Of a DNA stretch of 64,000 nt, positions 27,242-37,354 are shown piece by piece (the stretch's first letter is position 1; the number at the start of each line of letters is the position of its first letter). Where the stretch lies: the NCBI RefSeq assembly GCF_019904235.1, contig NZ_CP063202.1, positions 1,178,001 to 1,242,000 on the forward strand, written 5' to 3'. The notes beneath the pieces are model-generated. The model ran no database searches. It was not told where the DNA came from and was given only the letters and a program-made list of their open reading frames with translations. This DNA is from Erythrobacter sp. SCSIO 43205 (GTDB lineage: Bacteria > Pseudomonadota > Alphaproteobacteria > Sphingomonadales > Sphingomonadaceae). A program made the position numbers and the translations under genes.

Positions 27242-28479
27242 GCCTGTCAGGACGACCGCCGGGTTTGAATTCCGTGCGCGGCGATGCGCGCTTCCATGCT
27301 CCCGTTGCTGTGCGGCGCGGCTTTGGTGACCGTGTGCTTATCTGGTGGCGCGAAGTGGACAAATGGCTGCTTGGCATGGTGCTGTGCCTGATGGCCATTG
27401 GCACGATTGCAGTGGCCGCTGCCTCGCCTGCGGGTGGTAAGCAATATGGCATTGATGACTTTGCCTTTTTCCAGCGCCACCTCGTGTTTCAGATGATGGG
27501 ACTTGCGATCATGCTGGGCGTTTCTTTCGTCAGTCGCGAAGACGCGCGAAGGCTTGGCATTGTGCTTGCCGTGGTGATGCTGTTCCTGCTGCTGCTCGTC
27601 CCGGTCTTCGGGTTTGAGCGCAACGGGGCAAAGCGCTGGCTTAATGTGGGGATGTCCTTGCAGCCTTCGGAATTTCTCAAGCCCGGCTTTGCCATTTTGC
27701 TTGCTTGGATGCTGTCATGGCGGATGCGCGACGAGAGTTTGCCGGTGCTTGGTTATGCAACGCTTGCGATGGTGCTGGTTGCGGCGCTTTTGATGCTGCA
27801 ACCCAATTTGGGCGCTGCCATCCTGTTTGCAGGCGTCTGGTTTGTGCTGGTGCTTTTGTCAGGCGTTTCGCTCTTGCGCATGGGCGCTCTTGTCGCAGGC
27901 GGCATCGGTCTGATGACGGCGGCCTATTTCCTTTATGACAATGCGCGCCACCGCATCGACAGCTTCCTTGGCGGAGGCACGGCTTACGATCAGGTGTATC
28001 TCGCTGAGCGCACATTGACCGCTGGCGGTTGGACGGGCAGCGGTTTGTGGCTTGGCACGCGCAAGATGACCCTGCCCGAAGCGCACACGGATTATATTTT
28101 TTCGGTCATCGGTGAAGAATTTGGCCTGCTTGCCTGCGGCGTTATTCTCATCCTTTATCTTGCCATTGTCGGACGCGCGCTGGTGCGACTTGTGAATGAA
28201 GAAAACCTCTTCGCATTGCTCGCTGGCGCAGGGCTTGCGGCGCTGATCGGGGGGCAGGCGTTCATCAATATGGCGGTGAACCTGCAACTCTTCCCATCCA
28301 AGGGGATGACACTGCCGCTGGTAAGTTATGGGGGATCATCGACGCTCGCGATTTGCCTTACCTGCGGGCTGCTCTTAGCGATTACCCGTCGTAATCCATT
28401 CCTGGAGCGTGACCGGCCGGGCCTTACGGACCTCATCGGGCGCTCAGGCAAAAGAGCAAGGCCGAAAGCTTTCCTATGA
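27238..28479 (+). CDS. ftsW: Septal peptidoglycan polymerase FtsW (SEDS family)
   Basis: FtsW (413 residues) polymerises lipid II at the septum together with FtsI. About ten transmembrane helices are visible. The SEDS hallmarks include KRWLNVGMSLQPSEFLKP, the catalytic-loop aspartate in AHTDYIFSVIGEEFG, and PLVSYGGSS. The start is the ATG overlapping murD; the open frame extends 19 codons further upstream within murD but that part is not FtsW-like. A cytoplasmic N-terminus of about 40 residues precedes the first helix. Confidence 0.97.
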   Translation: MSLSGRPPGLNSVRGDARFHAPVAVRRGFGDRVLIWWREVDKWLLGMVLCLMAIGTIAVAAASPAGGKQYGIDDFAFFQRHLVFQMMGLAIMLGVSFVSREDARRLGIVLAVVMLFLLLLVPVFGFERNGAKRWLNVGMSLQPSEFLKPGFAILLAWMLSWRMRDESLPVLGYATLAMVLVAALLMLQPNLGAAILFAGVWFVLVLLSGVSLLRMGALVAGGIGLMTAAYFLYDNARHRIDSFLGGGTAYDQVYLAERTLTAGGWTGSGLWLGTRKMTLPEAHTDYIFSVIGEEFGLLACGVILILYLAIVGRALVRLVNEENLFALLAGAGLAALIGGQAFINMAVNLQLFPSKGMTLPLVSYGGSSTLAICLTCGLLLAITRRNPFLERDRPGLTDLIGRSGKRARPKAFL

Positions 28480-29699
28480 GCAATCAGACCACACCGACAG
28501 GAGCGAGCCGCCATTTTATCCTCGCAGCTGGAGGAACCGGCGGGCATTTGATCCCGGCTTTCGCTTTGGCCGAGGAACTGCACGCGCGCGGGCATCATGT
28601 GGCTCTTATCACCGATGAGCGCGGCGCAAATATTCCGGGCAAGCCTGACTTTCTCACCGCCCATGTTCTGCCAGCAGGGCGCTTCGGCAAAAATCCGCTC
28701 AAATGGTTTGCCGGGCTCAAAGCGGTGCGCGAGGGGCGCAATATGGCGCTTCGCCTGTTTGATGCGGTGAACCCCACGGCGATTATCGGTTTTGGCGGCT
28801 ATCCCGCTTTCCCGGCCTTGCTCGCTGCGCGCTCGTCAAACCTCATCAGTGTTGTGCACGAACAAAACGCGGTGCTGGGCCGGGTCAACCGTTTGCTTGC
28901 AGGCGGTGTCGCAGCGATTGCGACATCCTATCCCAACGTCCAGCGGTTGAAGCCCAAATATGCCGACAAGGTGCATCTGGTTGGCAATCCGGTGCGCGAA
29001 GAGGTGCTTGCGCTGAGGGATGAAGAGTTCCCCGTGCTCACCGAAGAAGGGCTCTTGCGGGTACTCATTACCGGCGGCTCTCAGGGCGCGAGCATTCTTT
29101 CAGATGTGGTGCCCGATGGACTTGCGATGTTGCCTCCAGTGCTGCGCTCGCGTCTTCAGGTGACACAGCAATGCCGGCCAGAGGATCTGGAGAAGGTGCG
29201 AGAGCGCTACGCCAATCACGACATTCCGGCAGAGCTTGGCACCTATTTTGAAGATATGCACGAACGGCTCGCTGGCACACATCTGTTCATCGGGCGCGCA
29301 GGCGCTTCGACAATTGCTGAGCTGACCGCCGTGGGCCGGCCTGCCATCCTTATCCCGCTGCCGATTGCGACCGACGACCATCAGGCGGCAAATACCGCCG
29401 AAATCGTCAAAGCGGGCGGGGCGCGCATGATCCGGCAGGACAAATTCACGCCCAAGGAGCTTGCCAAGCAGATACAGGCTCTCGCGCAAAATCCGGGCAG
29501 CCTCGCCAATGCAGCGCACGGCGCATGGAATTGCGGGCGACCCAATGCGGCGAAGGATTTGGCTGACCTTGTCGAGAGCCTTGGCGGGATTGACCTGATG
29601 GACGTGATCCGCGTGGGCGAGGGTGCGCCTAAGGCATCGGCAGAGGTTGCTAAAGCGCAGCCGGCCAATTGCGATAATTCTCAGGATGCCGCCGCATGA
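28476..29699 (+). CDS. murG: Lipid II synthase MurG
   Basis: MurG (407 residues) transfers GlcNAc from UDP-GlcNAc to lipid I at the inner face of the membrane. The N-terminal [17 protein letters not shown] loop, the ITGGSQGA turn and the [25 protein letters not shown] donor-binding segment (the IGRAGAST part is diagnostic) are present. The C-terminal 35 residues are an extra alanine-rich tail beyond the usual family end. Four-base overlaps join it to ftsW and murC. Confidence 0.97.
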   Translation: MSNQTTPTGASRHFILAAGGTGGHLIPAFALAEELHARGHHVALITDERGANIPGKPDFLTAHVLPAGRFGKNPLKWFAGLKAVREGRNMALRLFDAVNPTAIIGFGGYPAFPALLAARSSNLISVVHEQNAVLGRVNRLLAGGVAAIATSYPNVQRLKPKYADKVHLVGNPVREEVLALRDEEFPVLTEEGLLRVLITGGSQGASILSDVVPDGLAMLPPVLRSRLQVTQQCRPEDLEKVRERYANHDIPAELGTYFEDMHERLAGTHLFIGRAGASTIAELTAVGRPAILIPLPIATDDHQAANTAEIVKAGGARMIRQDKFTPKELAKQIQALAQNPGSLANAAHGAWNCGRPNAAKDLADLVESLGGIDLMDVIRVGEGAPKASAEVAKAQPANCDNSQDAAA

Positions 29700-31120
29700 A
29701 GGGTGTTGGCACTGACATAGGCACGATCCATTTCGTCGGCATTGGCGGGATCGGTATGTCCGGCATCGCAGAGGTGATGCACAACCTTGGTTACTCGGTC
29801 CAAGGCAGCGATCTGGCCGAAGGGCCAAGCGTCGAGCGCCTTAGAAAACGTGGGATCACCGTGCACATCGGCCACGCCAAGGAGAATGTCGAAGGCGCTG
29901 CGGTGGTTGTCACCTCAACCGCCGTTCGCCGCACTAATCCCGAGGTCGCTCACGCTTTGGAACACCGCATTCCAGTGGTGCGCCGCGCGGAAATGCTGGC
30001 TGAGCTTATGCGGCTTAAGTCCACCGTTGCGGTTGCGGGAACGCATGGCAAGACGACAACGACCAGCATGATTGCGAGCCTGCTCGACAAAGGCGGCATC
30101 GATCCCACCGTGATCAATGGCGGCATTATCGAGCAATATGGCTCGAACGCGCGGCTTGGCGATAGCGATTGGATGGTGGTCGAAGCCGATGAGAGCGACG
30201 GGAGCTTCCTGCGCCTTGACGGCACGATCGCGGTTGTCACCAATATCGATCCCGAGCACCTCGACCACTACGGCGATTTCGCCGGGGTGAAGCGCGCTTT
30301 CGTTGAGTTCATTCACAATGTGCCGTTTTACGGCGCTGCGATCCTTTGCGTCGATCATCCAGAGGTTCAGGCGGTCATCGGAGAAGTGCGCGACCGCAAG
30401 GTTGTGACCTATGGGTTCTCGCTTCAGGCCGATATTTGCGGGGTCAACGTCCATCCCCATGAAGGCGGCAACACGTTCGATGTGATCGTGCGTCAGCGGG
30501 GAGAGGAAGATCGCCGCATCGAAGGTGTCCACCTGCCCATGCCGGGCCGTCACAATGTTCAGAATGCTCTGGCTGCGATTGCTGTTGCGGTTGAAATGGG
30601 CTGCCCCGATGATGTGATCCGGGATGGCTTTGCCAGCTTTGGCGGTGTGCGCCGCCGCTTTACCCGCGTTGGCACTGTGGAAATGGAGGGCGGTCTTGTC
30701 CGCGTGATCGACGATTACGCTCACCATCCGGTCGAGATCAAAGCCGTGCTTGGTGCTGCGCGTGAAGCGGTTCCAGAAGGGCGCGTTATCGCCGTGGCTC
30801 AACCGCACCGCTACACGCGTTTGCGCGACCTCATGGATGATTTCCAAAGCTGCTTTAACGATGCCGACATGGTGTTCGTCACGCCTGTTTACGAGGCGGG
30901 CGAAGACCCGATTGAGGGGGTCGATGCGGCCGCACTTGCCGCCGGCCTTGCCGCGCGTGGTCATCGCTCAGCGCAGACAACTCCAAGCCAAAGCGAGCTT
31001 GCCAAAGCGCTTGCCGAAAAAATCGCACCCGGAGACATCATTGTATGTCTTGGCGCGGGGGATATCACCAAGTGGGCCGCTACCCTTAGCGAAGCAATTT
31101 CGGCGATAAGGGAGGCATGA
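29696..31120 (+). CDS. murC: UDP-MurNAc-L-alanine ligase
   Basis: MurC (474 residues) adds the first amino acid, L-alanine, to UDP-MurNAc. The [13 protein letters not shown] nucleotide loop, the ATP loop [20 protein letters not shown] and [10 protein letters not shown] are all conserved. The length is standard. It overlaps murG and murB by four bases on either side. Confidence 0.98.
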   Translation: MKGVGTDIGTIHFVGIGGIGMSGIAEVMHNLGYSVQGSDLAEGPSVERLRKRGITVHIGHAKENVEGAAVVVTSTAVRRTNPEVAHALEHRIPVVRRAEMLAELMRLKSTVAVAGTHGKTTTTSMIASLLDKGGIDPTVINGGIIEQYGSNARLGDSDWMVVEADESDGSFLRLDGTIAVVTNIDPEHLDHYGDFAGVKRAFVEFIHNVPFYGAAILCVDHPEVQAVIGEVRDRKVVTYGFSLQADICGVNVHPHEGGNTFDVIVRQRGEEDRRIEGVHLPMPGRHNVQNALAAIAVAVEMGCPDDVIRDGFASFGGVRRRFTRVGTVEMEGGLVRVIDDYAHHPVEIKAVLGAAREAVPEGRVIAVAQPHRYTRLRDLMDDFQSCFNDADMVFVTPVYEAGEDPIEGVDAAALAAGLAARGHRSAQTTPSQSELAKALAEKIAPGDIIVCLGAGDITKWAATLSEAISAIREA

Positions 31121-32112
31121 GCGCTCAAATGAATATGAACCAGCCCTCCACACAAGCCGGCGACTGGGTCGATAGGGACGATGGCCGCGCACCGACCTGC
31201 ACGGTCGAAGGAAGCGTGGACGCTGGCGTCCCGGTCGAAAATGTGCGCGGCAAGCTGACAAAGGACGCACCGCTTGCCAAACACGTGTGGTTCAAAAGCG
31301 GCGGCAATGCCGATTGGCTGTTTGAACCGGCGGATCTGGACGATCTTAAAAACTTCCTCGAAGCGCTCGATCCTGGCATCCCCGTGATGGCTCTGGGGGT
31401 TGGCTCCAACATGATCATCCGCGATGGCGGCGTTCCTGGAGTGGTGATCAAGCTTGGCGCACCTTTTGCCGAGGTCAACGTCACTGGCGATACGACGATT
31501 AAAGCGGGTGCCTTTGCTCCCGTCAGCGTCCTTGCAAGACGCGCAGCGAAGGCTGGCATTGATGGCCTTCGCTTCTTCATCGGCATCCCCGGTTCGGTCG
31601 GCGGCGTCACCAAGATGAACGGTGGCTGCTACGGACGCGAGACGTGCGACGTGCTGGTCGATTGCGATGTGATCCTGCCAGGCGGCGAGTTTGTCACGCT
31701 CACCAACGCCGACCTGCAGTATTCCTATCGCCATTCAGCTTTGCCAGAGGGCGCAGTGGTGGTCGCGGTCCGGTTTGAAGGCTTTCCCGGCGACCCGGAA
31801 GAGATCAAGGCAGACATGGCGCGCATTTCCAATCAGCGTAAGGACAGTCAGCCCATCGGTTCGATGACCGGCGGCTCGACCTTTAAGAACCCGGAAGGCC
31901 ATTCGAGCTGGAAGTTGATCGATGATGCAGGGCTTCGCGGGTTTACCCACGGCGGCGCACAGGTCAGCGATAAACACTGCAATTTCCTGATCAACACCGG
32001 CAATGCAACCTCAACCGAGATTGAGGAATTGGGCGAGTTGGTGCGCGAAAAAGTTTACGCCAATTGCGGCATCATGCTGGAATGGGAAATCCGCCGGGTG
32101 GGACGGCCATGA
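31117..32112 (+). CDS. murB: UDP-N-acetylenolpyruvoylglucosamine reductase
   Basis: MurB (331 residues) is the FAD enzyme that makes UDP-MurNAc with NADPH. The FAD loop [12 protein letters not shown], the GIPGSVGG segment and the catalytic-serine region [11 protein letters not shown] are visible. The short C-terminal domain fits type II MurB. The N-terminus carries about 35 residues of polar sequence not typical of the family; a downstream start is possible, but the ATG overlapping the murC stop suits this operon's pattern. Confidence 0.96.
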   Translation: MSAQMNMNQPSTQAGDWVDRDDGRAPTCTVEGSVDAGVPVENVRGKLTKDAPLAKHVWFKSGGNADWLFEPADLDDLKNFLEALDPGIPVMALGVGSNMIIRDGGVPGVVIKLGAPFAEVNVTGDTTIKAGAFAPVSVLARRAAKAGIDGLRFFIGIPGSVGGVTKMNGGCYGRETCDVLVDCDVILPGGEFVTLTNADLQYSYRHSALPEGAVVVAVRFEGFPGDPEEIKADMARISNQRKDSQPIGSMTGGSTFKNPEGHSSWKLIDDAGLRGFTHGGAQVSDKHCNFLINTGNATSTEIEELGELVREKVYANCGIMLEWEIRRVGRP

Positions 32113-33107
32113 GCGTGTCTGGCAAACATCCCCACAACCCTCTCCACGTCGTCGTCCTCATGGGCGGCTGGGCGAATGAGCGTGAGGTTAGCCTCATGTC
32201 GGGCGCGGGCGTTGCCGATGCGCTGGAGATGAACGGGCACCGCGTCACGCAAATCGATATGGACCGCGATGTGGCGGCGAAAATCGCCGCGGCAAAGCCC
32301 GATGTCGTGTTCAACGCGCTTCACGGAGTTCCGGGCGAAGACGGTAGCGTGCAAGGGATGCTCGATCTGATGGGTATCGCTTATACCCACTCCGGCCTTG
32401 CGACCTCGGTTATCGCGATTGATAAACAACTGACCAAGCAGGCGCTCACTCCCCACGGTATTCCAATGCCCGGTGGGCGGATCGTGCCTTGCGAAGAGCT
32501 TTACGAGCGCGACCCGCTGCCGCGTCCTTATGTACTGAAACCTGTCAACGAAGGCTCTTCGGTTGGCGTCGCAATCGTTACCGAGGACTCAAACGTCGGC
32601 AACCCTATTTCGCGCGATGCCAAGGGCCCGTGGCAGGAGTTTGACGAGCTTCTCGCCGAACCCTTCATCAAGGGCCGCGAACTCACAACGGCGGTGATCG
32701 ACGGAGCCTCTGGCCCGCGCGCGCTTGGCGTCACCGAACTGATCGTTGACAACGGTTTCTACGATTACGAAAACAAATACACCGAAGGGCGAACCCAGCA
32801 CGTTTGCCCCGCGCAAATTCCGCCGGAAATCGCTGCGCTTTGCGAAGATTACGCCGTTCGTGCGCACAAAATCCTTGGCTGTCACGGAACAAGCCGCACT
32901 GATTTTCGCTGGGACGAAGAACTGGGTGAAGAAGGCCTTTTTGTGCTGGAAACCAACACACAGCCGGGAATGACACCTTTAAGCCTCGTTCCCGAACAGG
33001 CGCGTGCGTGCGATATTGGATATGCCGAACTCGTCGAATTGATCGTGATGGAAGCGCTGCGAGTGCATGAGGGCAAGGTGAACCAGGCGGAGAAGGCCGA
33101 TGGCTAA
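32109..33107 (+). CDS. ddl: D-alanine-D-alanine ligase
   Basis: Ddl (332 residues) makes the D-Ala-D-Ala dipeptide used by MurF. The ATP-grasp fold shows GGWANEREVSLMSG at the N-terminus, the loop NEGSSVGV, and the metal-binding end ETNTQPGMTPLSLVPEQA (ETNTQPGMT). The start at 32109 overlaps the murB stop; the frame opens 15 codons earlier inside murB. Its 3' end overlaps ftsQ by eight bases. Confidence 0.97.
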   Translation: MSVSGKHPHNPLHVVVLMGGWANEREVSLMSGAGVADALEMNGHRVTQIDMDRDVAAKIAAAKPDVVFNALHGVPGEDGSVQGMLDLMGIAYTHSGLATSVIAIDKQLTKQALTPHGIPMPGGRIVPCEELYERDPLPRPYVLKPVNEGSSVGVAIVTEDSNVGNPISRDAKGPWQEFDELLAEPFIKGRELTTAVIDGASGPRALGVTELIVDNGFYDYENKYTEGRTQHVCPAQIPPEIAALCEDYAVRAHKILGCHGTSRTDFRWDEELGEEGLFVLETNTQPGMTPLSLVPEQARACDIGYAELVELIVMEALRVHEGKVNQAEKADG

Positions 33108-34002
33108 GATCACGCGTTCATCGAGCAAGGGCGTGCGCCGTGCTGCCAAATCGCAAAGCCGCGCGGCGACTGCGCGCCGGGCCAAGGCGAAGACCGGCGG
33201 CGTGCTCGATACCATCATGGGCTGGCTGCCGTTCACTGAAGAGCAGTGGAGCACGATCTGGCTCACGCTGATTATCGGCGGCGCTGTTGGTATTGCCTTT
33301 GTGATTGCCAATCTTGCCGGCGTTCCTGCCATGGCGGAGCGCCAAGTCGCGCTGATCGCGTCGGACGCAGGGTTTGAGGTCAAACACGTGCGCGTGACCG
33401 GCACCACTCGCATGGATGAACGCGAAGTCTATGCCCGCGCTCTCGCGCAGCAAAACCGCCCCATGCCAACAGTCGAGCTTGAGGCTTTGCGCGAAGAATT
33501 GCGTGAACTTCCCTGGGTCAAGGATGCGCGCGTCTCGATCCAGCTTCCCTCAACTCTGGCCATCGACATCGTTGAACGCGAACCCCATGCCGTGCTGGAA
33601 ATGCCCGATCGCTTGGTGCTGATTGATGCAGAAGGGGTAGAGCTTGCCCCGGTGGCCGAGGATAAAGCTGCTGGAAAGCTACGCATCAAGGGGCCGGGCG
33701 CTGCCAAACAGGTGGCGCCGCTTGAAACTCTGCTTGCCGCAGCGCCTGCGCTCGGTCCTCAGATTGAATCGGCCGAATGGGTCGGCAATCGCCGCTGGAA
33801 CCTTGAGTTTAAGAGCGGTCAGAAGCTTGCTTTGCCAGAAGGGGCTGAAGCATCAGCAACGGCGCTGGTTAAGTTCGCTCGCATGGATGGTCAGAACCGT
33901 CTGATCGGCGGGCAGGTCGCGACATTCGATATGCGAAGCCCTCCGCGTGTTTATATGCGTGTGCCCGGCCGTGCGGATGCGGTTGAGATGGGGAACCCAT
34001 AA
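33100..34002 (+). CDS. ftsQ: Cell division protein FtsQ
   Basis: FtsQ (300 residues) is a bitopic protein linking FtsL/FtsB to the rest of the divisome. A strongly basic cytoplasmic N-terminus of about 45 residues is followed by one transmembrane helix (about 48-72). The POTRA domain follows (GFEVKHVRVTGTTRMDEREV, about residues 86-155), then the beta domain. The ATG overlaps the end of ddl, and the stop shares a base with the ftsA start (TAATG). Confidence 0.94.
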   Translation: MAKITRSSSKGVRRAAKSQSRAATARRAKAKTGGVLDTIMGWLPFTEEQWSTIWLTLIIGGAVGIAFVIANLAGVPAMAERQVALIASDAGFEVKHVRVTGTTRMDEREVYARALAQQNRPMPTVELEALREELRELPWVKDARVSIQLPSTLAIDIVEREPHAVLEMPDRLVLIDAEGVELAPVAEDKAAGKLRIKGPGAAKQVAPLETLLAAAPALGPQIESAEWVGNRRWNLEFKSGQKLALPEGAEASATALVKFARMDGQNRLIGGQVATFDMRSPPRVYMRVPGRADAVEMGNP

Positions 34003-35339
34003 TGGCCAAGGCCAAGCCTGCACCAAAATACACCGCCAATAAGGCGCGCCTGACCAAAGTGTTTGGCGCGGTCAATGTCGGATCGTTTCGCATTTCGGCC
34101 ATGATTATGGGTGAAACCGAAACGGGTGAGCTTGTGGTGCTTGGCTCTGGCCACAGGGCCAGCAATGGGGTGAAGCGCGGTTATATCACCGATATGAAGG
34201 CGGCAACCTACGCCATTCGTGATGCGGTGGAGCGCGCGGAAAAGAACGCGGGGACGAGCGTGCAAAGCGTTTGGATCGCCTGCGCAGGCGCTGGGCTTAA
34301 AAGCGACATTACTACGGTCGAAATCGAGATCGGCGGCAGGCGCATCGAAGAGGAAGACATCGAACAACTCTTGTTCGATGCGCAAGGGATGATCGACCCC
34401 AACGGGCACAGCGTTCTGCACGCAATCCCGGCGCACTACACCCTTGATGGCGCGCATGGCGTTGCAAACCCACGCGGTCTTCACGCAGAGCGACTAGGCG
34501 TTGATATTCACGTGATGCTCGCTGACGGTGCGCCTGTGCGAAACCTGATGGAAGCGGTGCAAAGCGCGCATCTCGATGTCGAAGCCGTGGTCGCTGCGCC
34601 GCTTGCGTCAGGCTATGCCTGCCTCACCGAAGAAGAGCGCGATCTGGGCGTGGCATTGGTTGAGATCGGGTCGGATGTGACCAATGTCTCGGTCTTTGCT
34701 GGCGGTATGCTGCTAGGCCTTCGCTCAATCCCGCTTGGTTCAGGCGATATTACCGATGCCGTTGCCAGCGCCTTTGGTATTCGCCGTTTTCAGGCAGAGC
34801 GTCTGAAATGCGTGTCGGGCTCCGCCATCGCATCGCCCAGCGATCACCGCGAAATGATCCCCGTCCACGGCCCCAATGAAGCAGAGCCCGGAGCGCCAAG
34901 CACCACCAATGCACGCGGAGCCGATGACAAAAACCGCATTGCGCGCGCAGAGCTTATCTCGGTCATCACGCAAAGCCAGTCGCAATTGATGGGCGAAATT
35001 GGCAAGGCCCTGAAAGAGCTTGGCTTTGCAGGCGTACGCGGCGGACAAGTCGTGCTTACCGGGGGCGGCGCAGAGCTTGCAGGACTGGCCGAATTTGCGC
35101 AAAGCGCGCTTGCCATGCCAGTGCGCATTGGTCAGGCATCGGCGCTAACCGGACTTCCCGAAGCACACGCCACACCGGGTTTTTCAGGACTTGCGGGGCT
35201 TTGTCTTTATGCGGCTGCTGATCCGGTGGACATTCGCGCGGTCGGCGCGCGCTACAGCGAGGTCCATGATTTTGGCGGTTCTGTAAACCTGTTTGCAGGG
35301 CTCGCGCGCCTATGGCGTGCGCTCAAAGAGAATTTCTAG
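34002..35339 (+). CDS. ftsA: Cell division protein FtsA
   Basis: FtsA (445 residues) is the actin-like membrane tether for FtsZ. The ATPase core is seen in VALVEIGSDVTNVSVF (phosphate-binding) and VVLTGGGAELAGL. The C-terminal end RLWRALKENF is the short amphipathic helix that binds the membrane. A glycine- and alanine-rich insert near residues 285-310 is longer than in E. coli FtsA. The 185-bp gap after it is the largest inside the cluster and holds ftsZ control signals. Confidence 0.95.
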   Translation: MAKAKPAPKYTANKARLTKVFGAVNVGSFRISAMIMGETETGELVVLGSGHRASNGVKRGYITDMKAATYAIRDAVERAEKNAGTSVQSVWIACAGAGLKSDITTVEIEIGGRRIEEEDIEQLLFDAQGMIDPNGHSVLHAIPAHYTLDGAHGVANPRGLHAERLGVDIHVMLADGAPVRNLMEAVQSAHLDVEAVVAAPLASGYACLTEEERDLGVALVEIGSDVTNVSVFAGGMLLGLRSIPLGSGDITDAVASAFGIRRFQAERLKCVSGSAIASPSDHREMIPVHGPNEAEPGAPSTTNARGADDKNRIARAELISVITQSQSQLMGEIGKALKELGFAGVRGGQVVLTGGGAELAGLAEFAQSALAMPVRIGQASALTGLPEAHATPGFSGLAGLCLYAAADPVDIRAVGARYSEVHDFGGSVNLFAGLARLWRALKENF

Positions 35340-35402
35340 CTATTGGTATTTGAATTCAACGTTTTGATTGCCAATTGAAAAGGATTGAAACCCCGTCTTG
35401 CA

Positions 35403-35418
35403 CCACATCCCACTGTGG
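35403..35418. promoter_or_regulatory. CCACA/TGTGG palindrome upstream of ftsZ
   Basis: CCACA-N6-TGTGG is a 16-bp inverted repeat. Its right arm forms part of the DnaA box at 35414-35422, so the two signals cannot be separated by inspection. Confidence 0.35.
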
Positions 35419-35422
35419 ATAA
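35414..35422 (-). promoter_or_regulatory. Perfect DnaA box upstream of ftsZ
   Basis: The minus strand reads TTATCCACA, the strict consensus DnaA box, 103 bp before the ftsZ ATG. DnaA is known to stimulate ftsZ transcription in Caulobacter. A single isolated box argues for a regulatory site rather than an origin. Confidence 0.6.
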
Positions 35423-35441
35423 GGACGCGTTAAGTATAACG

Positions 35442-35460
35442 GACACATCACGAATGTGTC
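35442..35460. promoter_or_regulatory. Operator-like palindrome upstream of ftsZ
   Basis: GACACAT-N5-ATGTGTC is a perfect 19-bp inverted repeat centred about 74 bp before the ftsZ ATG. It could bind a dimeric regulator or fold in the leader RNA. No known family consensus is assigned. Confidence 0.45.
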
Positions 35461-35524
35461 ACAGAAGTCTAACCTTGCGCCATAAGTGCACTAAATGGGC
35501 GGCAAGGTCTGGAGGATTAAAGCC

Positions 35525-37240
35525 ATGAGCATCAACATCGGACCAGCAGCAACAGACGATCTTCGTCCGCGGATTACCGTCATCGGGATTGGCGGTGCTG
35601 GCGGTAACGCGATCACCAATATGATCGAGTCCGAGATCGAAGGTGTCGACTTTATCGTCGCGAACACTGACGCGCAGGCTTTGGCCTCCTCGCCAGCGGA
35701 AACGCGTATTCAGCTTGGCCCGGACATTACCGGCGGCCTTGGTGCAGGCGCACGGCCAGAAGTTGGCAAAGCTGCTGCTGAGGAAACCGTATCCCAGATC
35801 GAAGAGGCGCTTGAAGGCGTCAACATGGTCTTTATCGCTGCTGGTATGGGCGGCGGCACGGGTACGGGCGCGGCTCCTGTTATCGCTGAGGCTGCTCGCC
35901 GCAAAGGTGTCCTGACCGTCGGCGTTGTGACAAAACCCTTCCTGTTCGAAGGCACGCGCCGGATGCGTGCAGCCGAGGCTGGCATTGCTGAGCTGCAAGA
36001 GCACGTCGACACTCTGATCGTTATTCCGAACCAGAACCTGTTTCTGGTGGCCAAGCCCGAAACGACCTTCAAACAGGCGTTCCAACTGGCTGATGAAGTG
36101 CTTCAGCAAGGTGTGCGCTCGATCACTGACCTGATTGTCAATCCGGGCCTCATCAACCTCGACTTTGCCGATATTCGCGCAGTGATGAGCGAAATGGGTA
36201 AAGCGATGATGGGCACGGGCGAGGGCGAGGGTGAAAACCGCGCTCTAAATGCTGCAGAACAAGCCATCGCTAACCCGCTGCTCGACGGTGTTTCGATGCA
36301 GGGCGCGCGCGGTGTCATTATCTCGATCATCGGCGGCGAAGACATGACGCTGATGGAGCTGGACGAGGCGGCGAATTACATCCGCGATCTGGTGGACGAA
36401 GATGCCAATATCATCTGGGGAAGCGCGTTTAACCCTGATCTGGAAAACCGCATCCGGATCTCGGTTGTAGCAACCGGTATCGAAGCAGCTGCCGGAGCCG
36501 AAGCTCCACGCGCAGCACCTCAGGCGTTCGCGGCAGCACGGCCGCCCAAGCGTCCCGTGCTCGATCTTTCCGGGGAGAGCGAAGCGAATACGGACGATGC
36601 ACCATCGCTTGATGCTGAACCGGAGGAGGCACCGCGCGCTCCTGCTATCCCGACTGTCCCAAGCTCATTCAGCGATGAGGGGGCAGATTCGAAAGACAAC
36701 GGCGGTGATAAAGAGCCCTTCGATTTGTCCGGTATGCAAGCGGGCGACGATATGGGCGATGAAGATGATGATGTCGACGAGATCATCGATCCGCTCGCCG
36801 GGCTTCGCGGCGCTGAGGAAGACGATCCAGACCTTCTGGAGACATCGGAGGAAGACGCACTCGACCTTGATGCACAATATCAAGAGCGTCCTGCCAAAGA
36901 AGGCACCTCCGTCGATTGGGCCGCATCTCAGGATAGCGGACAAAGCGGCGGCGATGACCTTTTGGGTGATGCCGATCGCCTCGTAGAGCGCAATGAGCCT
37001 GTCTCACCAAGCGCCAGTGCTGGAGGCTCCGCTGGAGGCTCTGCTGGAGGCTCTGGCGGAGCGCCTTCCGGTGGTGCTGCTGGTGGCGGCGCTGTGGGTG
37101 GTGGCACCTTGTTTGAGCGTATGGCGAACCTCTCACGCTCCTCTGGCTCGGCCGAGGACGAGGATGATGAAGAGGACGGCGATGATGATGCACCAGCGCT
37201 TTCCATCCCGCGCTTCCTTGGTAGGCAGAACAACCAGTAA
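35525..37240 (+). CDS. ftsZ: Cell division GTPase FtsZ
   Basis: FtsZ (571 residues) polymerises into the cytokinetic ring. The GTP signature [10 protein letters not shown] lies near residues 109-118, and the globular core ends about residue 325. A long acidic linker follows, with a Gly/Ser/Ala-repeat patch ([11 protein letters not shown]), and then the C-terminal peptide [11 protein letters not shown] that binds FtsA. The linker makes this FtsZ much longer than E. coli's 383 residues, as in other alphaproteobacteria. The ATG at 35525 has the good site GGAGGATTAAAGCC; an upstream in-frame ATG at 35495 does not. It has its own control region after ftsA. Confidence 0.98.
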   Translation: MSINIGPAATDDLRPRITVIGIGGAGGNAITNMIESEIEGVDFIVANTDAQALASSPAETRIQLGPDITGGLGAGARPEVGKAAAEETVSQIEEALEGVNMVFIAAGMGGGTGTGAAPVIAEAARRKGVLTVGVVTKPFLFEGTRRMRAAEAGIAELQEHVDTLIVIPNQNLFLVAKPETTFKQAFQLADEVLQQGVRSITDLIVNPGLINLDFADIRAVMSEMGKAMMGTGEGEGENRALNAAEQAIANPLLDGVSMQGARGVIISIIGGEDMTLMELDEAANYIRDLVDEDANIIWGSAFNPDLENRIRISVVATGIEAAAGAEAPRAAPQAFAAARPPKRPVLDLSGESEANTDDAPSLDAEPEEAPRAPAIPTVPSSFSDEGADSKDNGGDKEPFDLSGMQAGDDMGDEDDDVDEIIDPLAGLRGAEEDDPDLLETSEEDALDLDAQYQERPAKEGTSVDWAASQDSGQSGGDDLLGDADRLVERNEPVSPSASAGGSAGGSAGGSGGAPSGGAAGGGAVGGGTLFERMANLSRSSGSAEDEDDEEDGDDDAPALSIPRFLGRQNNQ

Positions 37241-37264
37241 GCGGCTCAAAACCGCCGCTTCTTA
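37239..37264 (+). terminator. Probable terminator of the dcw cluster
   Basis: AAGCGGC (37239-37245), overlapping the ftsZ stop codon, pairs with GCCGCTT (37254-37260) around an 8-nt loop. The following TTCTT tail is short, so termination may be partial. Confidence 0.5.
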
Positions 37265-37354
37265 CATTCAGCCTATCGGTTGAGGGGTGCCATTGGTCTT
37301 GATTGAAGTGGGAAGGCTTTGGGTTAGCCTCCAATCCCTGCTAATCATCGAGGG

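Noticed and set aside
29915..30964. Minus-strand frame of 349 codons antisense to murC
   Set aside because: Codon-bias shadow of murC with no domain.
35340..35524. Possible replication origin because of the DnaA box
   Set aside because: There is only one strict box and no cluster or adjoining replication genes; promoter control of ftsZ is simpler.
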